A stretch of 64,000 bases of DNA, from contig CAILKO010000066.1 of assembly GCA_903834835.1 (NCBI GenBank), forward strand, positions 1 through 64,000, written 5' to 3'. The notes under the pieces are model-generated. The model made no database searches. It was not told the origin of the DNA and saw only the letters and a program-made list of their open reading frames with translations. This stretch comes from an uncultured Pseudomonadota bacterium. GTDB taxonomy: Bacteria > Pseudomonadota > Gammaproteobacteria > Burkholderiales > SG8-39. This document shows positions 37,025-44,758 of this stretch, in pieces (position 1 is the first letter of the stretch; every line of letters begins with the position of its first letter). The position numbers and the translations under genes are program-made.

Positions 37025-37840
37025 GTGAAAGCATCGAATATCGCCCGGAATCTGTTTGCCGCATCCTGCATGTCCCTGGCAGCCATGACGGCCGTCGCGC
37101 AGGACGCCGCCAAACCTCAGTTCGAGCCCCAAGTCGGGCAGGCAGGAAAGGATGTCGTCTGGGTGCCGACGCCCCAGGCGCTGGTGGACAAGATGCTCGA
37201 AATGGCCAAGCTGACGCCAAATGACTTCCTGATCGACCTCGGATCCGGCGACGGGCGTACGGTGATTACAGCCGCCAGGCGCGGCTCGAACGCCCTCGGG
37301 ATCGAATACAACCCCGATATGGTCGAGCTTTCCCGGCGCAACGCGCAGAAGGAAGGCGTCGCGGAGAAGGCCAGGTTCGAAAAAGCCGACATCTTTGAAA
37401 GCGATTTCTCGAAGGCGCAGGTGATTTCGATGTTCCTGCTGCCTTCGATCAACCTGAAGCTGCGTCCGAAAATCCTGAATCTGAAACCGGGTACGCGCAT
37501 CGTCTCCAACTCTTTCGACATGGAAGACTGGCGGCCGGACGACACGCAACGAGTCGAAGGTTGCAGCGCCTGGTGTACAGCACACCTCTGGATCGTCCCT
37601 GCAAAAGTCGAAGGGACCTGGAAGCTTGGCAACAGCGAACTGACCCTCAAACAAAGCTTTCAGATGCTTACGGGCACGCTCAAGACCGGCGCCAGTTCCG
37701 TGGAGGTAAGCGGCCGCGTGCTGGGCGACCAGATCAGCTTCACGGCTGGAAAGGCTGAGTATTCAGGCAAGGTCGACGGCAAGACCATCGCCGGAAAGAC
37801 GAAGGCCGGCGCTGCCTTCAAGGCTGCGCAAGGGTCCTGA
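37025..37840 (+). CDS. SAM-dependent methyltransferase-like protein with signal peptide
   Basis: This 271-residue protein has a signal peptide (ARNLFAASCMSLAAMTAVAQDA) before a class I methyltransferase domain. Motif I is DFLIDLGSGDGRTV near residue 67, followed by LGIEYNP and a product motif region. A C-terminal beta-rich part of about 75 residues (EVSGRVLGDQISF...AEYSGKVDGKTIAGK) is unlike a plain methyltransferase. Export is odd because SAM is cytoplasmic; the domain may bind another ligand or the N-terminus may be a membrane anchor. The GTG start follows GGAGGA at about 6 bases. A palindrome lies upstream and a strong terminator downstream, so it is a single-gene unit. Confidence 0.8.
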   Translation: MKASNIARNLFAASCMSLAAMTAVAQDAAKPQFEPQVGQAGKDVVWVPTPQALVDKMLEMAKLTPNDFLIDLGSGDGRTVITAARRGSNALGIEYNPDMVELSRRNAQKEGVAEKARFEKADIFESDFSKAQVISMFLLPSINLKLRPKILNLKPGTRIVSNSFDMEDWRPDDTQRVEGCSAWCTAHLWIVPAKVEGTWKLGNSELTLKQSFQMLTGTLKTGASSVEVSGRVLGDQISFTAGKAEYSGKVDGKTIAGKTKAGAAFKAAQGS

Positions 37841-37863
37841 GTCTGTCAGCCGGAAAAGAAAAA

Positions 37864-37888
37864 GCGCCGCGTTGCGGCGCTTTTTTTT
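37864..37888. terminator. Intrinsic terminator, probably bidirectional
   Basis: GCGCCGC-GTT-GCGGCGC followed by eight T residues lies 23 bases past the methyltransferase stop. The A-rich sequence on its left gives a T-rich tail on the minus strand, so it can also end the acyl-CoA dehydrogenase transcript that converges from the right. Confidence 0.9.
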
Positions 37889-37912
37889 CGCCCGGAATGG
37901 CGCGCTGGAACG

Positions 37913-39067
37913 CTAGAACGAACGCGGCATCTTGAGGATGTGCTCTCCAACGTAGGAAAGGATCAGGTTGGTAGAGATCGGAGCCACCTGGTAGAGACGC
38001 GTCTCCCGGAACTTGCGCTCCACGTCGTACTCCGCCGCAAAGCCGAATCCGCCGTGGAACTGGAGACAGGCGTTCGCCGCTTCCCAGGACGCATCCGCCG
38101 CGAGCAGCTTGGCCATGTTCGCCTCCGCGCCGCAGGGCTGGTTGGCGTCATACAGCGCGCAGGCCTTGAAACGCATCAGGTTGGCGGCCTCGACATTCAC
38201 ATAGGCGCGCGCGATCGGGAACTGCACGCCCTGGTTCTGGCCGATCGGACGACCAAAGACCACCCGCTCGGTCGCGTACTTGCTTACCTTGTCTATGAAC
38301 CAGTAGCCGTCTCCGATGCATTCGGCCGCGATCAGCGTGCGCTCCGCATTCAATCCGTCCAGGATGTAACGGAACCCCTTGCCTTCCTCACCGATCAGGT
38401 TCTCTTCGGGAATTTCAAGGTTGTCGAAGAAGAGCTCGTTGGTTTCGTGATTCACCATGTTGGTGATCGGACGCACCGTCAGTCCCTTGCCGACCGATTG
38501 CTTGAGATCCACCAGAAATGTCGACAGACCGTCGGATTTTTTCTTTACTTCCGATACCGGTGTCGTACGCGCCAGCAGGATCATGAGGTCCGAGTGCTGA
38601 ACGCGGGAGGTCCACACTTTCTGACCATTCACCACATACCGGTCGCCCTGCTTCACGGCCGTCGTCTTCAGCTTGGTCGTATCCGTGCCTGTCGTGGGCT
38701 CGGTAACCGCCATCGACTGCAGCCGCAACTCGCCGGCGGCGATCTTCGGCAGATAGCGCTTCTTCTGCGCCTCGGAGCCGTTGCGCAGCAAGGTCCCCAT
38801 GTTGTACATCTGTCCATGGCAGGCTCCGGAGTTGCCCCCGGAACGGTTGATCTCTTCCATGATGACCGAGGCTTCCGTGAGACCGAGTCCGGAGCCGCCG
38901 TATTCCTGGGGAATGAGCGCGGCCATCCAGCCTGCCTTGGTCAGCGCTTCGACGAATGCCTCAGGGTAGGCGCGTGCCTCGTCCACCTTGCGGAAGTATT
39001 CAGACGGGAACTCTGCACACAGCGCGCGCACGGCGTCCCGGATTTCATGATGATCAGTATTGTTCAC
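37913..39067 (-). CDS. Acyl-CoA dehydrogenase
   Basis: This 384-residue FAD enzyme desaturates an acyl-CoA at the alpha-beta position. Family blocks are MAVTEPTTGTDTTKL, VVNGQKVWTSR, ERVVFGRPIGQNQGVQFPIA and LQFHGGFGFAAEYDVER. The usual C-terminal catalytic glutamate (YEGT) is absent; the sequence there is YQVAPISTN. A glutamate is present at Glu242 (LNAERTLIA), where isovaleryl- and long-chain enzymes carry theirs. The GTG start at 39067 follows GAGGG; the longer track ORF is discarded. It is divergent from the RraA genes and probably acts in the same pathway. Confidence 0.92.
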   Translation of the reverse strand: MNNTDHHEIRDAVRALCAEFPSEYFRKVDEARAYPEAFVEALTKAGWMAALIPQEYGGSGLGLTEASVIMEEINRSGGNSGACHGQMYNMGTLLRNGSEAQKKRYLPKIAAGELRLQSMAVTEPTTGTDTTKLKTTAVKQGDRYVVNGQKVWTSRVQHSDLMILLARTTPVSEVKKKSDGLSTFLVDLKQSVGKGLTVRPITNMVNHETNELFFDNLEIPEENLIGEEGKGFRYILDGLNAERTLIAAECIGDGYWFIDKVSKYATERVVFGRPIGQNQGVQFPIARAYVNVEAANLMRFKACALYDANQPCGAEANMAKLLAADASWEAANACLQFHGGFGFAAEYDVERKFRETRLYQVAPISTNLILSYVGEHILKMPRSF

Positions 39068-39242
39068 GTGGTCCCTCTCGGTTCTGGGCGCGCGGCAGAT
39101 CTGGCCACCGGCGGGAGCGCATTCTATCCCGCTGCCGGCGCCGTTCTCGCTCCGGTTAGAATCCCGCGGCCACCCGCTGCGCCGCGCATCCCCCCTGTCA
39201 GCGCAGTGCCGGCAGGCCATATCTACGGAGGAGCGGCAATCG

Positions 39243-39917
39243 ATGACCCAGGAAAATAATGCATCGTACGTGCAGCGGCTCAGACGGCTGGATTGCTGCG
39301 CCGTCTCCGATGCGCTCGACAGCCTCAAGCTGCAAGGCGTCGTGCTCGGACTGCCGCAGCGATCCGGCGCCGGCAGGATCGCGGGTTGCGTCGTAACGGT
39401 AAAGATGGGGACCGGCGCTCCGCCGCCCGGGCCCGTTCGCCATCTCGGGAGCACCGCAATCGAGCAGAGCGGCCCGGACACGGTAATCGTCTGCGAACAG
39501 CGCACCGGCGTCGACGCAGCCTGCTGGGGCGGACTTCTGTCGCTGGGAGCGAAGGTTCGCAATGTCGCCGGCATCATTGCGGACGGCCCGGTCCGCGATA
39601 TCGATGAGGCGATCGCCTACGGCCTGCCAGTCTTCGCGCGCTCCCTGCTGCCTCTCACGGCGCGCGGCCGGATAGTTGAGAAAGGCACGAACGTTCCCGT
39701 CACGATCGGCTCGATTGAAGTGAATCCTGGCGACTTCGTGATCGCCGACGGCAGCGGCGTGGTATTCATTGCTGCTGCAGACATCGAAAAGGTGCTCGAC
39801 GCTGCCGAAAAACTCGTCGGCAAAGAAGCTGCCATGGCCAAAGCCATACTGGCAGGAACGCCCATCAGCAAGGTCATGGGCGGCGACTACGAAACCATGC
39901 TGAAAGGAAAATCATGA
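39243..39917 (+). CDS. RraA-type aldolase family protein, paralogue A
   Basis: This 224-residue protein belongs to the RraA family, which includes 4-hydroxy-4-methyl-2-oxoglutarate aldolases and the E. coli RNase E inhibitor. The aldolase active-site pair is present as Arg118-Asp119 in IIADGPVRD. The later block IGSIEVNPGDFVIADGSGVVFI is typical. GGAGG precedes the ATG at 39243; the track start at 39060 is too early. It is the first of three adjacent paralogues and overlaps the second as ATGA. An aldolase or decarboxylase role on a 2-oxo acid is inferred. Confidence 0.88.
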   Translation: MTQENNASYVQRLRRLDCCAVSDALDSLKLQGVVLGLPQRSGAGRIAGCVVTVKMGTGAPPPGPVRHLGSTAIEQSGPDTVIVCEQRTGVDAACWGGLLSLGAKVRNVAGIIADGPVRDIDEAIAYGLPVFARSLLPLTARGRIVEKGTNVPVTIGSIEVNPGDFVIADGSGVVFIAAADIEKVLDAAEKLVGKEAAMAKAILAGTPISKVMGGDYETMLKGKS

Positions 39918-40576
39918 TCAAGGGAACACCCGACGCAAACGTAGCGCGGGCCGCGAAGCTCGATACAGCATCGCTCAGCGATGCCATGGACAAGCTGGGC
40001 GTCGTGGGACAGTGCTACAGGATCGGCCCCCGCGTGCCCAGCTTCCGCATGGCCGGACGTGCCTTCACGGTGCTCTACGGCCCCGCCGCCACGCCGCCGG
40101 GCACCGTGGGCGATTTCATCGACGACGTACCACCAGGCCATGTGATCGTCCTCGACAACGGCGGGCGCGACAACGCGACGGTCTGGGGCGACATCCTGAC
40201 CGAGGTGGCTCACCGTCGCGGCATCGCCGGCACCGTCATCGACGGAATCTGCCGCGACGTCGCGCTTTGCACCGAACTCGGCTATCCCGTTTACTCCCGC
40301 GGCCACTGGATGCGCACCGGCAAGGACCGCGTCCAGGTTGAAGCCACCAACGTAACCGTGAATATCGGCGATGCGCGCGTATCCCCGGGAGACATCATGC
40401 GCGGCGACGCCGACGGCGTCGTCGTCCTTCCGCGCGAACATGAAGACCGCATACTCGAGACTGCCGAGACCATCCAGGAGGCTGAGAACGGCATTCGTCG
40501 TGCGGTGCGCGGCGGCATGCGGCTCGACGAGGCGCGCAAGAGCCATGGTTACCACAAACTCCAGAGCAAGAGCTGA
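39914..40576 (+). CDS. RraA-type aldolase family protein, paralogue B
   Basis: This second RraA-family protein has 220 residues. It keeps the active-site signature as Arg114-Asp115 in VIDGICRD and the block ARVSPGDIMRGDADGVVVLP. It differs from paralogue A in most positions, so the duplication is old. ATGA overlap with A and a 2-base gap to C show one transcript. The three may form a mixed hexamer, or each may handle a different intermediate; neither can be read from sequence. Confidence 0.88.
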   Translation: MIKGTPDANVARAAKLDTASLSDAMDKLGVVGQCYRIGPRVPSFRMAGRAFTVLYGPAATPPGTVGDFIDDVPPGHVIVLDNGGRDNATVWGDILTEVAHRRGIAGTVIDGICRDVALCTELGYPVYSRGHWMRTGKDRVQVEATNVTVNIGDARVSPGDIMRGDADGVVVLPREHEDRILETAETIQEAENGIRRAVRGGMRLDEARKSHGYHKLQSKS

Positions 40577-40578
40577 GC

Positions 40579-41259
40579 ATGGCGATCGACCAGTTCGACC
40601 CTGAGAGCACCACCCGGCGGGACATCGAACGGGTGTCGCCGGAGCTTGTCGCAGCCGCAGCGAAACTTCCGTCGTCGACGCTGCACGAGGCCGCAGGCAA
40701 GATCGGCGTGATCGATCACGCGATCAAGCCGGTCGCCTCGTCCTTTCGCATCGCGGGCCCGGCGGTCACGGTGCACTCGCCCGCCGGCGACAATCTCTGG
40801 ATACACCGCGCGATCTACGCGGCAAAGCCGGGCGATGTCCTTGTGGTTTACGTGAACGACAAGTACGACAACGGCTACTGGGGCGAAATCATGTCGACCG
40901 CCGCGCGGCAGCGCGGACTTGCCGGCATGGTCATCGACGGCTGCGTTCGGGACGGCGAATTGCTGGAGGGCATCGGCTTTCCGATCTTCTCTCGCGGTCT
41001 TTGCATCCGCGGGACCGGCAAGGATTTCGGCGCGCGCGGCTGGATCAACGCGCCCGTCCGCATTGGCGATGTCACCGTCGCACCGGGCGACCTCATCGTT
41101 GGCGACACCGACGGCGTCGTCGCGATTCCGCGCGCCCAGGCAGCAACTGCGGTCGAAGCGGCGAAGAAGCGCGAGGCGCACGAACAGGAAATCATGCGCC
41201 GCATTCGCGCCGGTGAATCCACGATCGACATCTACGGCTGGCAGGTTCCGAAACGCTGA
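40579..41259 (+). CDS. RraA-type aldolase family protein, paralogue C
   Basis: This third RraA-family protein has 226 residues. The active-site signature is Arg124-Asp125 in VIDGCVRD, and TVAPGDLIVGDTDGVVAIP follows. The C-terminal region (AAKKREAHEQEIMRRIRAGESTIDIYGW) resembles that of 4-carboxy-4-hydroxy-2-oxoadipate aldolases in spirit, but I cannot assign the substrate. It is followed by the crotonase gene 22 bases downstream. Confidence 0.88.
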   Translation: MAIDQFDPESTTRRDIERVSPELVAAAAKLPSSTLHEAAGKIGVIDHAIKPVASSFRIAGPAVTVHSPAGDNLWIHRAIYAAKPGDVLVVYVNDKYDNGYWGEIMSTAARQRGLAGMVIDGCVRDGELLEGIGFPIFSRGLCIRGTGKDFGARGWINAPVRIGDVTVAPGDLIVGDTDGVVAIPRAQAATAVEAAKKREAHEQEIMRRIRAGESTIDIYGWQVPKR

Positions 41260-41281
41260 GGCGGTCGAGCGCGATTCGCCG

Positions 41282-42061
41282 ATGATTTCCGCTATCCCCG
41301 ACGACGCGCCGGACGGACCGCCGCTGCTGCAGTTTGAAGGGACGCGCGCGGTCATTACCCTGAACCGTCCGCGGGTCCACAACCGGCTTGAGCTCGACGA
41401 TCTGCCGAAGCTGGGGGCCCTCCTGCAGCGGGTGGAGCAGGATCCGGACGCGCGCGTCCTGCTGCTTACCGGCCGCGGCCAGACTTTCGGTTCCGGCTTC
41501 GATCTGAATGCCCTGGGCGATACGACGGAACTTGATCAATTTGCCGCGCTCGGAGACGCGATCGAGAACCTTCGCATCCCGAGCGTGTGCTCGCTGAACG
41601 GACCGGTCTACGGCGGCGCGACCGACCTCGCGCTTGCCTGCGACTTCCGTATCGGTCTGCCCGGCTGCCGCACCTTCGTGCCCGTGGCCCGGCTTGGCAT
41701 ACAGTTCTACGGAAGCGGCCTGCGTCGCTTCGCAGAGCGGCTCGGCCTGCACGCCGCCAAGAAACTGCTGCTTGCCGGCGCCACCCTGGAGGAAGCCGAA
41801 CTGCGCCGCATCGGCTTCCTGGACGAAGTGGTCGAGCCGACCGCCCTCGCCGCGCGCAGCGTGATGCTGTGCGACCAGCTCGCTGCCAACGCGCCGCTTG
41901 CTGTTCAAGGCATGAAGCGCTGTCTCGATCGCGTGGCGCGGGGCCAGTTCGATGCGAATGCGGCCCGCGCCGACATGCTTGCGTGCCTTTCGAGCGAGGA
42001 CTTCCAGGAAGGACTTGCTGCCCTGCGGGCACGGCGCGCACCGGTGTTCCGCGGGCGCTGA
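41282..42061 (+). CDS. Enoyl-CoA hydratase/isomerase family protein
   Basis: This 259-residue crotonase-fold protein has ITLNRPRVHNRLELDDL, the oxyanion-hole region GFDLNALG and VYGGATDLALACDFRI. The usual catalytic glutamates are not obvious: the segment after DFRIG reads VPVARLGIQFYGSGL, where hydratases have FG.PE...G. It may be an isomerase, hydrolase or lyase rather than a hydratase. The ATG at 41282 follows the aldolase operon closely. It converges with amidohydrolase 2. Confidence 0.82.
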   Translation: MISAIPDDAPDGPPLLQFEGTRAVITLNRPRVHNRLELDDLPKLGALLQRVEQDPDARVLLLTGRGQTFGSGFDLNALGDTTELDQFAALGDAIENLRIPSVCSLNGPVYGGATDLALACDFRIGLPGCRTFVPVARLGIQFYGSGLRRFAERLGLHAAKKLLLAGATLEEAELRRIGFLDEVVEPTALAARSVMLCDQLAANAPLAVQGMKRCLDRVARGQFDANAARADMLACLSSEDFQEGLAALRARRAPVFRGR

Positions 42062-42069
42062 CCCCTGTC

Positions 42070-43530
42070 TCAGCCGCGCCTGGTGGCGATCGCGGCGCAG
42101 TCTTTCTCCACCACCGTGCCCTTGAAGAAATCCGGGTTCATCGCGGTGTACATTTCGGCGACGTTGGTGAACGTGAACTTGCGGAAGTCCTCCGGGGTGA
42201 TCATCCCGTCCTCGACCATCTCGTAGGTTTCGGTCACGACCCTAGCCATCACGGGCACATCCCAGTGTCCCAGATCGGAGCCGAACATCGCCTTCAGCTG
42301 CCGGCCGAAGTGATTGAAGCGCCGGTCAAAAGCAAGCGCCGTGAGCTTGTCCTCTCCCTCCGCGCCGAAATAGAAGTTTTCGACGAACAGATCCGCCGCC
42401 TCGGCAGGCGTGCGTGCCCCGAGCTTCGCGAAATCGTCAATCGTGTGCTCGTTCTCCGGCGGCTGGGCCATATAACCCTCGCCCTTGCGGATCAGCTCCG
42501 CCTTCGGACCGAGACGCTCTCCGCCGTATTTCGCGAAGTACGCCGCCATCTGGTTGCGATCGGTCAGCGCGGGGTCGAGCGTGCGCCTCAAGGCACGCAC
42601 GTTGCGTTTCTCGAATCGCTCGATCAGCGCGTTATAGATCATGCTGCCGAAGCCGGCACCGCCTTCGAGAAAGCCGAATTTGAGCTTCGGAAAGCGCGCC
42701 GTCACGCCACCGAGGTAAAGCGCGCGGCACACCATGTCGTTGCCCGCCGCAAAGTGGCCGGCATGATTGAACGAATAGTTCGAAATCGACTGGTGCGTGG
42801 CGCTGCCCCCGAACATGCCTACGTGCGAAGTTGGCGCCACCCCGAGGTCGACGCACTTCTGCCATACCGGGTCGTAGTCGTATTCGCTGTCCAGCGTTAG
42901 GTAATCGAGATATGTCGCGTACGGCGCCCATTGCGGAGCCTCGCGTGCCACCTTCGGCAGGGGGCGACGCTGATAGCCCGCGACAGTGATCGCCTTCATG
43001 CCGAGCACCTTCACCGCATAGTCGATTTCCTCGAGCGCTTCCTGCGGTGTGTAGGTCGGTATCACTGCGGCCGGCGTGATCCGGTCTGCATGCCCCTTCA
43101 GAACTTCCCAGTTCAGCTTGTTTACCGCTCGGCACAGGGCGCGCCGCATTTCCGTTTCGGGGAACGTGATGAAATTCAGCCCGTAGGTCGTGTAGGCCAG
43201 CATGAAATCGATGCCGAGCTCGTCCAGCCGCTCACGCAACAGGTTCGGCAGCATGGCGGTGGCGCGATCGAGAGTGTTCGCCGGCACGGCCCAGAACGAC
43301 GGACGGCACATGCGCACATCCTCCCGCGTGGCGTGATCGGCGTGATACCAGCGGTGAAGCGCCAGCTCCTTCAGCGACTTCTCGAACCTGCCCGCGATAT
43401 CCGGACCCGCAACTTCCTTCAGCACATCGAGCAGCGCGAACTCGCTTTCCACGATATGACCATCCGCGTCGATGATCGGATGCCCGAGCTTGGCGCGTAC
43501 GTCCGCTCCCGTGAGTTCCTTGCCGCTCAT
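42070..43530 (-). CDS. Amidohydrolase family protein (Amidohydro_2), paralogue 2
   Basis: This 486-residue amidohydrolase is clearly related to the one at 14865: shared blocks include PIIDADGHIVE, DRATAMLPNLLRERLDELG, YTPQEALEEIDYAV and YDYDPVWQKC. The C-terminal SDLGHWDVPVMARV also matches. By family it is a metal-dependent hydrolase or decarboxylase of an organic acid. AAGGAGG precedes the ATG at 43530, and its ATG overlaps the oxidase stop as ATGA, so the two are coupled. Its partners here are an FMN oxidase and, converging, RraA aldolases. Confidence 0.86.
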   Translation of the reverse strand: MSGKELTGADVRAKLGHPIIDADGHIVESEFALLDVLKEVAGPDIAGRFEKSLKELALHRWYHADHATREDVRMCRPSFWAVPANTLDRATAMLPNLLRERLDELGIDFMLAYTTYGLNFITFPETEMRRALCRAVNKLNWEVLKGHADRITPAAVIPTYTPQEALEEIDYAVKVLGMKAITVAGYQRRPLPKVAREAPQWAPYATYLDYLTLDSEYDYDPVWQKCVDLGVAPTSHVGMFGGSATHQSISNYSFNHAGHFAAGNDMVCRALYLGGVTARFPKLKFGFLEGGAGFGSMIYNALIERFEKRNVRALRRTLDPALTDRNQMAAYFAKYGGERLGPKAELIRKGEGYMAQPPENEHTIDDFAKLGARTPAEAADLFVENFYFGAEGEDKLTALAFDRRFNHFGRQLKAMFGSDLGHWDVPVMARVVTETYEMVEDGMITPEDFRKFTFTNVAEMYTAMNPDFFKGTVVEKDCAAIATRRG

Positions 43531-44738
43531 TTCCGTTCCTCCTTGCGCAACGGTTGCACAGCTGGCATCGATGCCGCCGTGATCCGTCCGTCCTTCCAAA
43601 GATTTTCATGCCCCAGATCGCGCAGGTCTACGCATCCTAGCTGACGCTGATTCGCATCGACTTCGTCACGCAGTATCGCAATCGCGCGCTCGACCCCGGC
43701 CTGGCCTCCGGCTGCCAGGCCGTAGAGCGTGGCGCGGCCCACGAACGTGAAGCGCGCCCCGAGCGCCAGCGCCACGAGCATGTCCGCACCGCGCCGCAGG
43801 CCGCTGTCCAGCATGACCGTCAGACGATCGCCTGCTGCGGCGACGATCGCCGGCAACACCTCGATCGTCGCGGGTGCTCGGTCGAGCTGCCTGCCGCCAT
43901 GATTGGACACGATGATCCCGTCAACCCCCAGTTCCGCCGCGCGCAGCGCATCGTCCGGATGAAGGATGCCCTTCAGGACCAGTCTCCCCGGCCATAGTCT
44001 GCGCAGGCGATCAACGTCCTCCCAGCGCGGCATGCCTGGAAGCCCGGAGTGGAAATATCGCATCACGTCCCGTGCGCCGGAGCCCGGTGGCGCGTAGCGA
44101 ACCCAGTTTTCCATCGTGGGCATGCCGCCATTCGAAAAATAGCTGTACAGCCAGGCAGGGTGCCGGAGCGCCTCGCATACGACGGAGGGTTTGAAGCTGA
44201 AGCTGCCGAACGAGAACCGGTTGCGCAGATCGCGTTCGCGGCGGCTGCGTGCCTCGGAGTCCACGGTCACAACCAGCGTATCCACTCCCGCGTCGCGCAG
44301 CCGCCGCAGGATATCCTCGTCATGCGCCCGGTGCCGGGTCATGTAGAGCTGGAACCACATGCGTCCGGACGCGGCCTGCGCACAGGCCTCGATCAAGCCA
44401 TTGCTTGCGCCTGACATTACAAAGGGCACGTCCGCGCGCGCGGCAGCCCGCGCCAACAACAGATCGGCGTCCGGACGGAACACTGCGGCACTCCCGGTCG
44501 GCGCGATGCCGAAGGGACTTGCGTACTGCCTGCCGAACAGGGTGACCGACTGGCTCGCCGCAGAGAAATCCCTCAGATAGCGCGGCAACAAGCGGTAGGC
44601 ATCAAAGGAAGCGCGATTGCGCGCAATGCCCTGCTCGTCCTCGGCACCGCCATCGATGAAATCGAACAGCATGGCCGGCAGGTAGCGCTTCGCTTCCTGA
44701 CGCAGGTCTTCGATATTCACCGCACCTGCAATCTTCAC
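43527..44738 (-). CDS. FMN-dependent alpha-hydroxy acid oxidase/dehydrogenase
   Basis: This 403-residue TIM-barrel flavoenzyme oxidises an L-2-hydroxy acid to the 2-oxo acid (family of lactate, glycolate and mandelate enzymes). Visible are MLFDFIDGGAEDE, FGIAPTG, WFQLYM, VTVDSEA, VLKGILHPDDA, the catalytic histidine in SNHGGRQLD and the FMN phosphate site SGLRRGADMLVALALGA. The track start is a TTG at 44753; I prefer GTG at 44738, preceded by GGGAG. It begins 20 bases after radA, so it may be read through from alr-radA. A product 2-oxo acid would suit the nearby RraA aldolases. Confidence 0.88.
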   Translation of the reverse strand: MKIAGAVNIEDLRQEAKRYLPAMLFDFIDGGAEDEQGIARNRASFDAYRLLPRYLRDFSAASQSVTLFGRQYASPFGIAPTGSAAVFRPDADLLLARAAARADVPFVMSGASNGLIEACAQAASGRMWFQLYMTRHRAHDEDILRRLRDAGVDTLVVTVDSEARSRRERDLRNRFSFGSFSFKPSVVCEALRHPAWLYSYFSNGGMPTMENWVRYAPPGSGARDVMRYFHSGLPGMPRWEDVDRLRRLWPGRLVLKGILHPDDALRAAELGVDGIIVSNHGGRQLDRAPATIEVLPAIVAAAGDRLTVMLDSGLRRGADMLVALALGARFTFVGRATLYGLAAGGQAGVERAIAILRDEVDANQRQLGCVDLRDLGHENLWKDGRITAASMPAVQPLRKEERK

Positions 44739-44758
44739 CGGTCTCCCTCTCAAACAGC

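Noticed and set aside
39060-39242. Upstream extension of the first RraA-type ORF
   Set aside because: It overlaps the divergent acyl-CoA dehydrogenase start, and GGAGG before the ATG at 39243 fits the family N-terminus.
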